DNA of 64,000 nt, from the NCBI GenBank assembly GCA_022180725.1, contig BQMO01000014.1, positions 268,363 to 332,362 on the forward strand, given 5' to 3'. Positions 1-8,851 of the stretch are shown piece after piece. The translations under genes and the position numbers were made by a program. The stretch comes from Phycisphaerae bacterium. Its GTDB lineage: Bacteria > Planctomycetota > Phycisphaerae > Phycisphaerales > UBA1924. How positions within the stretch are numbered: position 1 is the stretch's first letter; each line of letters opens with the position of its first letter. The notes beneath the pieces are model-generated. The model did not search any database. It saw nothing but the letters and a program-made list of their open reading frames with translations, and was not told where the DNA came from.

Positions 1-2
1 AG

Positions 3-392
3 GGGGTAGCCGCCTCGCAGGGAACGCTCTCGCGCGACCTCCGCGACCTGGGGGTGCTCAAAGGCCCGGACGGGTACACGCTGGCATCCCCCGGCGAGGC
101 ACGCGGCGAGGCGCCCCGCGAACTGCAACGGGCGATCCGGGAGCGTCTGCTCTCCGTGGACCAGGCCGGGAGTCTGGTGGTGCTGCGCACGGCCCCGGGG
201 CACGCGTCGGCGCTCGCGGTGGAAGTTGACAGATCCAGGCCGGCGGGCGTGGTTGGGACGGTCGCGGGGGACGATACAGTTTTCGTCGCCGCGGGAAGCC
301 CGGCCAAGGCGCACCGGCTGACCGGGATGATCCGGGCGTTGGCGGCCCCGGGAACGGGACGCGAAAGGCCTGCGCGGAAGGACGTATTGTGA
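3..392 (+). CDS. argR: Arginine repressor ArgR, N-terminus cut by window edge
   Basis: The reading frame is open from base 3, so the start lies outside the window. What remains is the end of the winged-helix DNA-binding domain (SQGTLSRDLRDLGV, matching the ArgR recognition helix) and the C-terminal hexamerisation/arginine-binding domain (LVVLRTAPGHASALA followed by GTVAGDDTVFV; the GTxAGDDT motif is the arginine-binding signature). ArgR represses arginine biosynthesis genes when arginine is bound. Its stop overlaps the argC GTG start by four bases (GTGA at 389-392), so it heads the arg operon and probably controls it. No ARG box can be judged because the promoter is outside the window. Confidence 0.9.
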   Translation, partial: GVAASQGTLSRDLRDLGVLKGPDGYTLASPGEARGEAPRELQRAIRERLLSVDQAGSLVVLRTAPGHASALAVEVDRSRPAGVVGTVAGDDTVFVAAGSPAKAHRLTGMIRALAAPGTGRERPARKDVL

Positions 393-1444
393 CGATTCGA
401 GCCGTGGTCATTGGCGCTGGTGGGTACAGCGGCGCCGAACTGGTCGGGTTGCTCCTGGCACACCCCGCGACGAGTATCGTCGGGCTGTTCGCCAGCGCGA
501 AGCGCGACGGCGTGAATCAACCCGCGCTCTTCTCGGATTCGTTCGGTCGATTCCGGGGTCGGCTGGACCTGCCCGTGCGCGCGACCAGCGTACCCGACGT
601 GCTCGCCTTGAAGCCCGACGTGGTGTTCCTCGCGACCCCCCACGAGGCCAGTGTGGAACTGGCCCGGGCGCTCGCCGCGCCCGGCGGCCCGGTCGTGCTC
701 GATCTTTCCGCGGCGTTCCGGCTGAAGGACCCCGCGCTCTACCCGAAGCACTACGGGTTCGAGCACCCCGATGCGGGGTTGCTTGATCGAGCGGTGTACG
801 GATTGCCCGAGTTGCACCGGGCCACGCTCGCCACGGCGATGTTGATCGCGGTGCCGGGGTGCTACCCCACGTCGGCGATTCTCGCGTTGGCGCCGCTGGC
901 GCGCGCCGGGGCGATCGCGCGGCGGGCGGACGGACGGCTCACGCGGCCGATCGTGGATTCGACCAGCGGCGTGAGCGGTGCGGGGCGGGGGCTGAACCTG
1001 CGCAGCCTCTTCTGCGAGGTACATCAGCAGCCGTATGGCGTGCTCTCGCACCGCCATCAGCCCGAGATCGACGCGTACGCGGGCGTGCCCACCGTGTTCA
1101 CCCCGCACCTCGGCCCATACGAACGCGGCATCCTCTCGACCATCCATGTCGAACTGGCGGCGGGGTGGAGCGAGGCGCGCGTGCGCGAAACGCTCGCGGG
1201 CGCGTACGCGGAGGAGCCGTTCGTGCGCCTGTGCCGGGCGGGGGTCTGGCCCAGCGTGGCGGACGTGCGCGGGACAAACTTCTGCGACCTCGCGTGCGCG
1301 ACGGACGATGCGTGGGGGCACCTCATCCTCGTCAGCGCGATCGACAATCTCGTGAAGGGCGCCGCGGGGCAGGCCGTCCAGTGCATGAACATCCGGTTCG
1401 GGCTTGGGGAGACGACCGGCCTGCTCCCCGCGGAGAAGGCATGA
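389..1444 (+). CDS. argC: N-acetyl-gamma-glutamyl-phosphate reductase
   Basis: 351 aa, the usual length of the family. It performs the NADPH-dependent reduction of N-acetylglutamyl phosphate to the semialdehyde, the third step of arginine synthesis. The N-terminal Rossmann motif VVIGAGGYSGAELV is at residues 6-19, and the catalytic cysteine sits in VPGCYPTSA near residue 157. The start is GTG, overlapping the argR stop. The 3' end overlaps the argB start by four bases (ATGA), indicating translational coupling. Confidence 0.96.
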   Translation: MTIRAVVIGAGGYSGAELVGLLLAHPATSIVGLFASAKRDGVNQPALFSDSFGRFRGRLDLPVRATSVPDVLALKPDVVFLATPHEASVELARALAAPGGPVVLDLSAAFRLKDPALYPKHYGFEHPDAGLLDRAVYGLPELHRATLATAMLIAVPGCYPTSAILALAPLARAGAIARRADGRLTRPIVDSTSGVSGAGRGLNLRSLFCEVHQQPYGVLSHRHQPEIDAYAGVPTVFTPHLGPYERGILSTIHVELAAGWSEARVRETLAGAYAEEPFVRLCRAGVWPSVADVRGTNFCDLACATDDAWGHLILVSAIDNLVKGAAGQAVQCMNIRFGLGETTGLLPAEKA

Positions 1445-2253
1445 GCACCGGCCCCATGGTCATCAAGGTTGGCGGGACCACGCTCGAAGATCAGCGAACG
1501 GCGCCGGCGCTCTGGAAGGCTGTCGCCGACCTGCACCGGTCGCATGCCGGGGGCGTGGTGCTGGTGCACGGCGGGGGCAAGGCCGTGGACGCACACCTGG
1601 CGCGACTGGGATTCACGACCGAACGGCGCGAGGGGATCCGCATCACGCCGGCGGATCAACTCGAAGAGATCGTGGCGGTGCTCGCGGGACGGATCAACAA
1701 GTCGCTGGTGGGCGCGTTGGCCCGCGTGGGCGTCAAGGCCGTGGGCTTGTGTCTGGGCGACGGCGGATCGATTCCCACCGTGAAGAGCGCGCGGTACGGC
1801 TTCGACCCCGGGCGCGTGGGCGAGGTCGTGCCGAACGCCGCCGACGCGGGCGCGTTGCTGCGGGTGCTCCTGCGGCATGGGTACCTGCCCGTGCTGAGTT
1901 CCATCGGCCTCGACGCGGCGGGGGAGTTCTTGAACATCAACGCGGACGACGCGGCGGCGGGGGTGGCGGGGGCGCTGGCGGCCGACACGCTTGTGCTGCT
2001 CACCGACGTCCCCGGAATCCTCGATGCGGAGCGGCGCGTTATTCCAGAAACCACGCCGGGGGCGATCGACGCGATGATCGCCTCGGGCGTCATCGCCGGG
2101 GGCATGATCCCGAAAGTCCGTGCCGCGGCGGACGCGGCATCCGCCACGCGGGCGCCGGTGATCATCCTTTCGGGCAATGATCCCGAGGCGTTTGCCTCAT
2201 GGACGGCGGGCAAACCCGTGGGCACGCGCGTTCTTCCCGCACGCGGTCGATGA
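1441..2253 (+). CDS. argB: Acetylglutamate kinase
   Basis: 270 aa, a member of the amino-acid kinase family that phosphorylates N-acetylglutamate, normally the arginine-feedback step. KVGG at residues 8-11, VHGGGKAVD near residue 42, ININADD-type substrate loop (LNINADDAAAGVAG) and GGMIPKV near residue 220 are all present. A longer open frame reaches back to 859, but that part is an out-of-frame shadow of argC. The ATG at 1441 is supported by the four-base overlap with argC and by family alignment. Confidence 0.95.
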   Translation: MSTGPMVIKVGGTTLEDQRTAPALWKAVADLHRSHAGGVVLVHGGGKAVDAHLARLGFTTERREGIRITPADQLEEIVAVLAGRINKSLVGALARVGVKAVGLCLGDGGSIPTVKSARYGFDPGRVGEVVPNAADAGALLRVLLRHGYLPVLSSIGLDAAGEFLNINADDAAAGVAGALAADTLVLLTDVPGILDAERRVIPETTPGAIDAMIASGVIAGGMIPKVRAAADAASATRAPVIILSGNDPEAFASWTAGKPVGTRVLPARGR

Positions 2254-2317
2254 CGCTCGCGCCGCAGCCGTCCTCCCCCCGCACCCTTCCCATGAGCGAA
2301 CCCAGCACGTGACGACC

Positions 2318-3337
2318 ATGACAACTCCAAAGACCCAACGGATGACGTCCGCGGCGGATATGCGCGGTGCCGACGTACTCACCCTGTCGAACTTCACGCC
2401 GCGGGCGGCGCTGGAGTTGTTCGACACGGCCCGGCGCGCGAAGGCGGACATCACGCCCTTTCGACGCGTGCTCGACGGGCGTTCGTTCGCCCTGCTGTTC
2501 GAGAAGCCGTCGCTGCGCACGAAGATGTCGTTCGAGGTGGGGATCGCGAAACTCGGGGGGCAGCCGGTGTTCATGGACCACGGCGCCCAGCGGCTGGGCG
2601 CCCGCGAAAGCGTGCGCGACTACGCGAAGAACCTCGAGCGCTGGGTCGACGGCATCATCGCCCGCGTGTACCTGCAAACCGCCCTGGAGGAGATGGCCGA
2701 GGCCGCCCGGTGCCCGGTCATCAACGCCCTCTCCGACCGCTTCCACCCGTGCCAGGCGCTGGCGGACTTGTTCACGCTGTTCGAGCTGGCCGGGCATGAC
2801 GCCGGTCGCCTTCGCGCGATGCGGTTGGCGTATGTGGGCGACGGGAACAACGTCTGCCACTCGCTCATGCACGCGGCGACGCTGCTGGGCGTCGGCATGA
2901 CCGTGGTTACGCCGCGCGGCTACGCCCCCGCGGAGGACGTGACGCGCGAGTGCGAGGCGTTCGCGAAGGCGGCCGGGTCGACGTTCGCGGTCACGGCCGA
3001 CCTGCACGCCGTCGAGGGGCACGACGCGGTGTATACCGACGTGTGGGTGAGCATGGGGCAGGGTGGCGGGGTGGACGAAGTGACCCGTCGCCGCAAGGTC
3101 TTCGCGAAGTACACGGTTGACGCGGGGCTGATGGAGCGGGCCTCGCGTGGGCGCCCCGCGCCGGCCGTATTCATGCATTGCCTGCCCGCGCAGCGCGGCA
3201 TGGAAGTGACCGACGAGGTGATCGACTCGGCCCGGTCTGTCGTCTACGACCAGGCGGAGAACCGGATGTGGGCGCAGAATGCGCTGCTGGTTCACATGTA
3301 CGGGAATGGACAGCACCATCAACCTGGGGCCACGTAA
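2318..3337 (+). CDS. argF: Ornithine carbamoyltransferase
   Basis: About 339 aa. It converts ornithine and carbamoyl phosphate to citrulline. The carbamoyl-phosphate site SLRT (here EKPSLRT, residues 63-68), HPCQ (143-146) and the ornithine loop HCLPAQRG near residue 287 are intact. The open frame extends upstream to 2177 inside argB, but that part is Arg/Ala-rich and non-homologous. ATG 2318 was chosen; GTG 2309 and ATG 2342 are also possible, and no clear ribosome binding site decides between them. The gene follows argB after 64 bases. Confidence 0.93.
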   Translation: MTTPKTQRMTSAADMRGADVLTLSNFTPRAALELFDTARRAKADITPFRRVLDGRSFALLFEKPSLRTKMSFEVGIAKLGGQPVFMDHGAQRLGARESVRDYAKNLERWVDGIIARVYLQTALEEMAEAARCPVINALSDRFHPCQALADLFTLFELAGHDAGRLRAMRLAYVGDGNNVCHSLMHAATLLGVGMTVVTPRGYAPAEDVTRECEAFAKAAGSTFAVTADLHAVEGHDAVYTDVWVSMGQGGGVDEVTRRRKVFAKYTVDAGLMERASRGRPAPAVFMHCLPAQRGMEVTDEVIDSARSVVYDQAENRMWAQNALLVHMYGNGQHHQPGAT

Positions 3338-3358
3338 CCCCATCAGGAGAGACTTGGG

Positions 3359-4576
3359 ATGGCGAAGCGAATTGCGTTGGCATATTCCGGCGGCCTCGAC
3401 ACGTCCTGCATCGTCCCCTGGCTTCGGGAGAACATCCCCGGGGCCGAGGTGGTCTGTGTCGTGGGCGACGTCGGGCAGGGCGGCGACGAACTCGCGGGCG
3501 TGGAGAAAAAGGCCAAGGACTCGGGGGCGGCGGAGTGTCACGTCGTCGACCTGAAGGCCGAGTTCGTCGACGAGTTCGTCATGCCGACGATGATCGCCGG
3601 GGCGGTGTACGAAGGGCGATACCTGCTGGGCACGGCCATCGCCCGCCCTGTGCTCGCGCGCGGGCAGGTGAACGTCGCGAAGAAGACCGGGTGCACGGCC
3701 CTGGCGCACGGGTGCACCGGCAAGGGCAACGACCAGGTCCGCTTCGAGAGCGCCTACGCCGCCCTCGCCCCGGAGATGGAGATCATCGCGCCGTGGCGCA
3801 TGGACGCCTGGAAACTCTCGGGCCGGCTGGCCATGCTCGAGTATCTCAGGGCACGGAACATCCCCACGACGGCGAGCGCGACGAAGATCTACTCGCGCGA
3901 CCGCAACCTCTGGCATATCAGCCACGAGGGCGGGGCGATCGAAGACCCATGGAACGCGCCCCCGGCCGACGCGTGGATGCTCACGGTCGATCCAGCGATG
4001 GCGCCGAGCACGCCGGAGGATGTGACGCTGCGGTTCGTGCAGGGGCGTCCTGTGGCGCTCAACGGCCAGGCGATGGACGCCTGGCGGATCATCGGGGAAC
4101 TCAATGCTGTGGCCGGGGCGCACGGCGTAGGACGGATCGACCTGGTCGAGAATCGCCGCGTGGGCATGAAGTCACGCGGGTTGTACGAGACCCCGGGCGG
4201 CACGGTCATCGTGGAAGCCCTGCGGGCGCTCGAAGAGCTGGTCCTCGACCGCGAGACGCGGCACTACCGCGAGCACCTCGGGCTGACCTTCGCCGAACTC
4301 GTCTACGACGGGCGGTGGTTCACCCCGCTGCGCGAGGCGCTGTGGGCATGCGCCGAGACCATGGCCCGCAGGCTCGATGGCGAGATCGTTGTCCGGCTTT
4401 TCAAGGGCACGGCCACGGCTGTTCGCCGTCGAAGCCCCCACAGCCTCTACGCCGAGAAGATGGTGTCGTTCGAGGGTGAGGAGGTCTACAGCCAGAAGGA
4501 CGCCGGCGGGTTCATCCGCCTGCTCAGTCTGCCCGAACGGATCCGGGCGTTGAAGGACCGTGGCGAGGCGCACTAG
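3359..4576 (+). CDS. argG: Argininosuccinate synthase
   Basis: 405 aa, a typical length. It joins citrulline and aspartate using ATP. The PP-loop ATP site AYSGGLDTS is near the N-terminus (residues 8-16), the GCTGKGNDQVRFE citrulline/aspartate region is near residue 119, and ENRRVGMKSRGLYETPGG lies in the second half. The start is backed by AGGAGA at 3345-3350. It is the last gene of the arg run; argH, argJ and argD are not adjacent. Its 3' end overlaps the tail of the convergent ATP-grasp gene by about 50 bases. Confidence 0.96.
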   Translation: MAKRIALAYSGGLDTSCIVPWLRENIPGAEVVCVVGDVGQGGDELAGVEKKAKDSGAAECHVVDLKAEFVDEFVMPTMIAGAVYEGRYLLGTAIARPVLARGQVNVAKKTGCTALAHGCTGKGNDQVRFESAYAALAPEMEIIAPWRMDAWKLSGRLAMLEYLRARNIPTTASATKIYSRDRNLWHISHEGGAIEDPWNAPPADAWMLTVDPAMAPSTPEDVTLRFVQGRPVALNGQAMDAWRIIGELNAVAGAHGVGRIDLVENRRVGMKSRGLYETPGGTVIVEALRALEELVLDRETRHYREHLGLTFAELVYDGRWFTPLREALWACAETMARRLDGEIVVRLFKGTATAVRRRSPHSLYAEKMVSFEGEEVYSQKDAGGFIRLLSLPERIRALKDRGEAH

Positions 4577-5426
4577 CGCCGTCCAGCCACGGGCGGATTC
4601 CTTCGGCCAGATGTCGCATCAGACCCGGAAAGTCCGGGTGCGTGCGGAGTTTCCCCGCGGAGGGTGTCTTGTTCACGTCGAAGAGCACTGGTACGCCGTC
4701 GTGAATCGCGTAGTCGAACTTGCCGTAGTCGAAGCCGAGTTCATGGCGTCGTCTCCGGATCAGTTCGGGGACGGAGTCCTCGAGCGAGAGTCCTTCAATG
4801 TCGCTCCCTACGGCCACGGGGCGTTTCATGACGTACTTCACGCAGATGTCGCGATCACCCAGAAAGAACCACGTCCGGACGTGAAACCGTCCGTCGTCAC
4901 GGGTTTCCGGAAGAAACCTCTCGGCCACCAGATCCGGGTTCAGCCACACAAGCCATGGCACCTTGGCCGGCGAGACGAAGACCGGGTACTCCTTCTTCCC
5001 GAGGGCGGATCGAAAGACCCACGGCAGGCGGTTTCGGGCCTTGGCGAGAAAACCAAAGGGACGGCGAACGGCGTGCTCGAGTTCCTTGCCCCCGGCGTAG
5101 TTCAGGTTGGTCTTGACGATGACCGGGCCCGTATAGCCGTCGCCCCGCCGGACGATCTGCCCGCTGATCACGCGCTTCGAGATGTCGAGCACGCGGCCGT
5201 TGAGGCAACGCCTGTAGGCCGACGCGGCCTGGGCGTGTCGGCGCGGGACGCGCGTCAGGTCCACGTGCATCAGGCCGACGCCCGGGCCGCCCCAGGCCGA
5301 GGCGTCGCGCTGCACGCGGACGTCCAGCCCCCACGATCGCCACACGGCGACGAGGTCGTTGAGCACGTAGGGTGTCGGCTCGAACCGGTCGAGTTCATGG
5401 ATGAGGATGTCGATGCGGTCGTGCAT
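4524..5426 (-). CDS. ATP-grasp-like protein of unknown substrate
   Basis: 300 aa from the ATG at 5426; the open frame continues upstream into recG, but that extension is not protein-like. GPVIVKTNLNYAGGKELE near residue 97 resembles the ATP-grasp lysine/glycine-rich loop, and FDYAIHDGVPVLFDVNKTPS near residue 255 resembles the Mg-binding Asp...Glu/Asp-x-Asn end of the fold. ATP-grasp enzymes join a carboxylate to an amine or thiol; the substrate here is unknown. It starts 15 bases after the recG stop on the same strand, so it is probably co-transcribed. The fold assignment is by motif only. Confidence 0.7.
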   Translation of the reverse strand: MHDRIDILIHELDRFEPTPYVLNDLVAVWRSWGLDVRVQRDASAWGGPGVGLMHVDLTRVPRRHAQAASAYRRCLNGRVLDISKRVISGQIVRRGDGYTGPVIVKTNLNYAGGKELEHAVRRPFGFLAKARNRLPWVFRSALGKKEYPVFVSPAKVPWLVWLNPDLVAERFLPETRDDGRFHVRTWFFLGDRDICVKYVMKRPVAVGSDIEGLSLEDSVPELIRRRRHELGFDYGKFDYAIHDGVPVLFDVNKTPSAGKLRTHPDFPGLMRHLAEGIRPWLDGASAPRHGPSTPGSVRAD

Positions 5427-5440
5427 GGGGTGTCGCGGCT

Positions 5441-7555
5441 CTAGCCGACGTCTCCCAAACCCAGCGCCGACCCGTAGGCTTTCATCAGCCGACGCCGGAC
5501 CAGCGTCTCGTCGGGGCGCTCCAGTCGCGGCGAGGTCTTGATCCACTCGGCGGCATCGCGCCGGGCCATGTTCAGCAGGTCGCGGTCGCGCGTGAGGTCG
5601 GCGATTCGGAAGGGTGGAAGGCCCGACTGCTTCGTCCCGAACAACTCCCCGGGGCCGCGCAGTTCCAGGTCCTTCTCCGCCAGGTCAAATCCGTCGCGGC
5701 AAGTCGCGAGCGTGCGCAGGCGCGCCTCGGCGTCCGGGGTGGTCGGGTCGGCGATCAGATAGCAGACGCTCGCCCGCGTGCCGCGCCCGACGCGCCCGCG
5801 TAACTGGTGTACCTGCGCCAGCCCGAACCGGTCGGCCTGCTCGATGACCATCACACTCGCATTGGGAACATCGACCCCGACCTCGATCACGGTCGTCGCC
5901 ACGAGCACCTGCACCTCGCCCTCCCGGAAACGCTTCATCACCTCATCGCGCTCGTTCTGTGACAGCCGGCCGTGCATGGCCTCGGCGCGCAGCCCCGCCA
6001 ACGGTCCGGCGCGAAGTTCTTCGAGCACGGTTTTCAGGTCGCGCAGCGGCTGCTCGCCCGGGAGCGGTTCGTCGAGCGCCGCCGGTTCGATGGCCGGGAC
6101 CACGACATACGCCTGTCCGCCCGTGCGGACCTGGTCCGCGACCTCCGCGTAGACGTGGTCTCGACGATCACCGCGAAACACACGGGTCTGCACCGGCAGT
6201 CGGCCGGGCGGGAGTGCGTCGATCGTGGAGATGTCCAGATCGCCGAAGAGCGTCATCGCCAGCGAGCGGGGGATCGGCGTCGCCGTCATGACCAGGACGT
6301 GCGGCGTGGTGAGTTTGTCCGTCGCCCGGGCCCGAATCACGGACCGTTGGTGCACCCCGAATCGGTGCTGTTCGTCGATCACCAGCACGCCGAGCTGCTT
6401 GAACGACACCCCTTCGGAGAGAAGGGCGTGGGTGCCAATCAACAGGTCGATGTTGCCCGCGGCCAGGGCCGCCAGCGTCGCCGCCCGCTCGGGTTTCGGC
6501 GTCGAACCCGTGAGCCGCGCGATCCGCACGCGGGACTCCCGCAGCATCGCCCGGATGCTCGACTCGTGCTGCGCGGCGAGAAGTTCCGTCGGCGCCATGA
6601 GGGCGGCCTGATGACCGTGCGCGACGGCCAGCAGCATGCCCGCCAGCGCCACCGCCGTCTTCCCGCTTCCCACGTCCCCCTGGATCAGTCGATTCGTGGG
6701 CGACTCTCTTCCCAGGTCTTCGGCGACCTCGTGGAGAACGCGCGCCTGCGCGGGCGTCAGATCGAACGGGAATCGCGCCACGATGCGGCGCTCGATTTGT
6801 GGCGTCATGGGCAGCGACGGCGCCTGCAGGTGCTCGCGCAGGTGCGCCCGCTTCAGGTGCACGCCCAACTGCAAGAGGAGCAACTCGTCGTACGCGAGCC
6901 GTCGTCGCGCGGCGGCGGCTTCGTCGAGATTCACCGGCACGTGCAGTGCCCGGTACGCCTCGCGGAGTTCAGGCAGGTTCCTCACCCGGCAATAGGCCTC
7001 GCCGAGATGGTCTTCGATCAAGGGGAGCGCCGGCGGAACGACCTTCCGCATGATCCGAAGGATCGCGCTGCTCGGCAACGCTTCCGTGGCCGGGTAGACC
7101 GGGCGTACTTCCGGCTGGTCCTCGGCGGGGGGCGGCTCGTCGGTGTCCAACACTTTCCACCTCGGGTTGACCAGTTGCGGCCCGCCGCCCCGCACGCCGA
7201 CCTTCCCCTCCACCCATAGGCGCATCCCCGGCAGGATCTGATCCTTCAGGTACATCATGTTGAACCAGACCAGGTCGAGCCGGCCGGTGTGGTCCATGAG
7301 CACCGCCTCGAACCGTGGACGTTTCCCCAGCCGCACGGGTCGCGTCGCGGTGATCTCACCGCGCGTCGAGGCCTGGCTTCCGGGAATCAAGCCGCGAATG
7401 GTGGATTCCGGCTCGACCCGCTCATGCCGGAAAGGGTAATGCGCCAGCAACCGACCGAGGTTCGTGAGGCCCATGTCGCGGAGCAGCCGCGCCTGTCGTT
7501 CGGTGATCGGGAGCCGTTCCACCGGTGTCGTCAATGAGAGGGCGGCGTTGCTCAT
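5441..7555 (-). CDS. recG: ATP-dependent DNA helicase RecG
   Basis: 704 aa. This monomeric superfamily 2 helicase reverses stalled replication forks and branch-migrates recombination intermediates. An N-terminal wedge (OB-fold) region of about 260 residues precedes Walker A GDVGSGKTAVAL near residue 289, the Walker B box DEQHRFG near 388, the MTATPIPRSLAMTLFGD motif and the C-terminal motif VI region QLRGRVGRG near 600. Its ATG overlaps the stop of the upstream DUF971 gene by four bases (ATGA at 7552-7555). Confidence 0.96.
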   Translation of the reverse strand: MSNAALSLTTPVERLPITERQARLLRDMGLTNLGRLLAHYPFRHERVEPESTIRGLIPGSQASTRGEITATRPVRLGKRPRFEAVLMDHTGRLDLVWFNMMYLKDQILPGMRLWVEGKVGVRGGGPQLVNPRWKVLDTDEPPPAEDQPEVRPVYPATEALPSSAILRIMRKVVPPALPLIEDHLGEAYCRVRNLPELREAYRALHVPVNLDEAAAARRRLAYDELLLLQLGVHLKRAHLREHLQAPSLPMTPQIERRIVARFPFDLTPAQARVLHEVAEDLGRESPTNRLIQGDVGSGKTAVALAGMLLAVAHGHQAALMAPTELLAAQHESSIRAMLRESRVRIARLTGSTPKPERAATLAALAAGNIDLLIGTHALLSEGVSFKQLGVLVIDEQHRFGVHQRSVIRARATDKLTTPHVLVMTATPIPRSLAMTLFGDLDISTIDALPPGRLPVQTRVFRGDRRDHVYAEVADQVRTGGQAYVVVPAIEPAALDEPLPGEQPLRDLKTVLEELRAGPLAGLRAEAMHGRLSQNERDEVMKRFREGEVQVLVATTVIEVGVDVPNASVMVIEQADRFGLAQVHQLRGRVGRGTRASVCYLIADPTTPDAEARLRTLATCRDGFDLAEKDLELRGPGELFGTKQSGLPPFRIADLTRDRDLLNMARRDAAEWIKTSPRLERPDETLVRRRLMKAYGSALGLGDVG

Positions 7556-7869
7556 GGTGTTCGCGGCTCGATCTCACGAAGGTACTCCCAGGAGTACAGC
7601 CCCGTCGCGTGACCGTCGGAGAAACGCAGCCACAGCGCATAGTTCCCGCGGATCTCCGCTTCCAGAATGGTCAGCGCCTCGGGCGCAACGCCGCCCGCGG
7701 GCACCACCGTCAGCGGATTCTGGGCGAGTTGGGTTCGCAGGTCCTTCGCGTCGGCGCTCGGGGACATCCGCCGGAGATAGGCGACCGGATAAAACACGGT
7801 GCGCCCATCCGGCCATCGAATGGCGACCCCCTTCGCGCGCTGAATATCAATGTCAACGGGCGGGTTCAT
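7552..7869 (-). CDS. DUF971 (GBBH-like N-terminal) protein
   Basis: 105 aa from the ATG at 7869. The pattern WPDGRTVFYPVAYLRRMSP, then GNYALWLRFSDGH and GLYSWEYLREI, is characteristic of the DUF971 family, which is related to the N-terminal zinc domain of gamma-butyrobetaine hydroxylase. Its biochemical role is not established. It overlaps recG by four bases and starts 69 bases from the divergent pyrF, so 7870-7938 should hold both promoters. Confidence 0.85.
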   Translation of the reverse strand: MNPPVDIDIQRAKGVAIRWPDGRTVFYPVAYLRRMSPSADAKDLRTQLAQNPLTVVPAGGVAPEALTILEAEIRGNYALWLRFSDGHATGLYSWEYLREIEPRTP

Positions 7870-7938
7870 GCCGAACGCAAGCGTACGTCGGTGGTCGGGC
7901 GTGGCCGCTACCCTGCGTCGTCGCCCGCTGGAGTCGCC

Positions 7939-8784
7939 ATGCACCCGACCGATCACCTTCACGAGGCCATCATTCGTGCCGGGTCACCGATCTGCGTCGG
8001 GATGGACCCGGTGTACGAGCAGCTACCCGACGCCGTGCGCGCCCGGCATCACGAGCCGCTCGCGGCGATCGGGGAGTTTGGGCGTGGCGTGCTCCGGGCC
8101 ATCGCCGGGGTGGCTCCCGCCGTCAAGTTCCAGAGCGCGTGCTATGAGCGGTACGGGTCGCGGGGCGTCGCCGTGCTCGAGGAGCATCTCCGCGACGCCG
8201 CGCAGGCTGGTCTGTTCATTGTCCTCGACGCGAAGCGTGGCGACATCGGTATCTCGGCGGCCCACTATGCCGCCGCCGCGTTGCGCGGCGGTGCGCACGC
8301 CGTTACCGTCAGCGGGTACCTCGGTCCCAGCGGCGTCACGCCCTTTCTCGATGCCGGGCTGGGCGTGTTCGTGCTCGTGCGCACCAGCAACCCCGACAGC
8401 GACGCCGTGCAGGGGCACGCGCTGCGTGACGGTCGGACCGTCGCGGAAATGATGGCCGACCACGTGGCGGCGCTGGGCGCCTCGCGTTTGGGCGCATGCG
8501 GGCTGTCCGCCGTCGGCGCGGTGGTGGGGGCCACCAAGTCCGCCGAGGCCGCCGCCCTGCGTGCTCGCATGCCCGATCAGGTCTTTCTGGTGCCCGGGTA
8601 CGGCGCCCAGGGTGGCACGGCCGAGGACATTCGCGCGATGCTCCGGGCCGATCGACGCGGCGTGCTCGTCACCGCGAGTCGCTCGGTGATCTACGCGAAG
8701 GGTGACGGTGCATGGGACGAGGCCGTGCGTGACGCGGCGACGCGTTTCCGCGACGAAATCGCCGCCGTAATCGCGGGGTCATGA
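7939..8784 (+). CDS. pyrF: Orotidine 5'-phosphate decarboxylase (type 2)
   Basis: 281 aa, the length of the longer type 2 subfamily. It decarboxylates OMP to UMP in pyrimidine synthesis. The signature LDAKRGDIGISA at residues 95-106 carries the catalytic Lys and Asp residues. VCVGMDP-like ICVGMDPVYEQLP at the N-terminus, FQSACYERYG, and the phosphate-binding GYGAQGG near residue 218 agree. ATG 7939 is chosen by family alignment; the open frame continues upstream over the divergent gene without homology. Confidence 0.94.
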   Translation: MHPTDHLHEAIIRAGSPICVGMDPVYEQLPDAVRARHHEPLAAIGEFGRGVLRAIAGVAPAVKFQSACYERYGSRGVAVLEEHLRDAAQAGLFIVLDAKRGDIGISAAHYAAAALRGGAHAVTVSGYLGPSGVTPFLDAGLGVFVLVRTSNPDSDAVQGHALRDGRTVAEMMADHVAALGASRLGACGLSAVGAVVGATKSAEAAALRARMPDQVFLVPGYGAQGGTAEDIRAMLRADRRGVLVTASRSVIYAKGDGAWDEAVRDAATRFRDEIAAVIAGS

Positions 8785-8800
8785 TCCACAAAAAGACAGC

Positions 8801-8826
8801 CGCCGACCCAAACAAACAGGTCGGCG
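8801..8826 (-). terminator. Rho-independent terminator after the 8852-9430 gene
   Basis: A perfect 8-bp stem CGCCGACC/GGTCGGCG encloses a 10-base loop. On the minus strand it is followed after five bases by a run of five T. It lies 26 bases past the minus-strand stop at 8852 and faces the end of pyrF. Confidence 0.75.
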
Positions 8827-8851
8827 ACCGTGAAGGTGGCTGGGAAATGTG

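Noticed and set aside
2162..4123. 653-codon minus-strand open frame
   Set aside because: Antisense to argF and argG; no homology-like motif, high His/Arg content.
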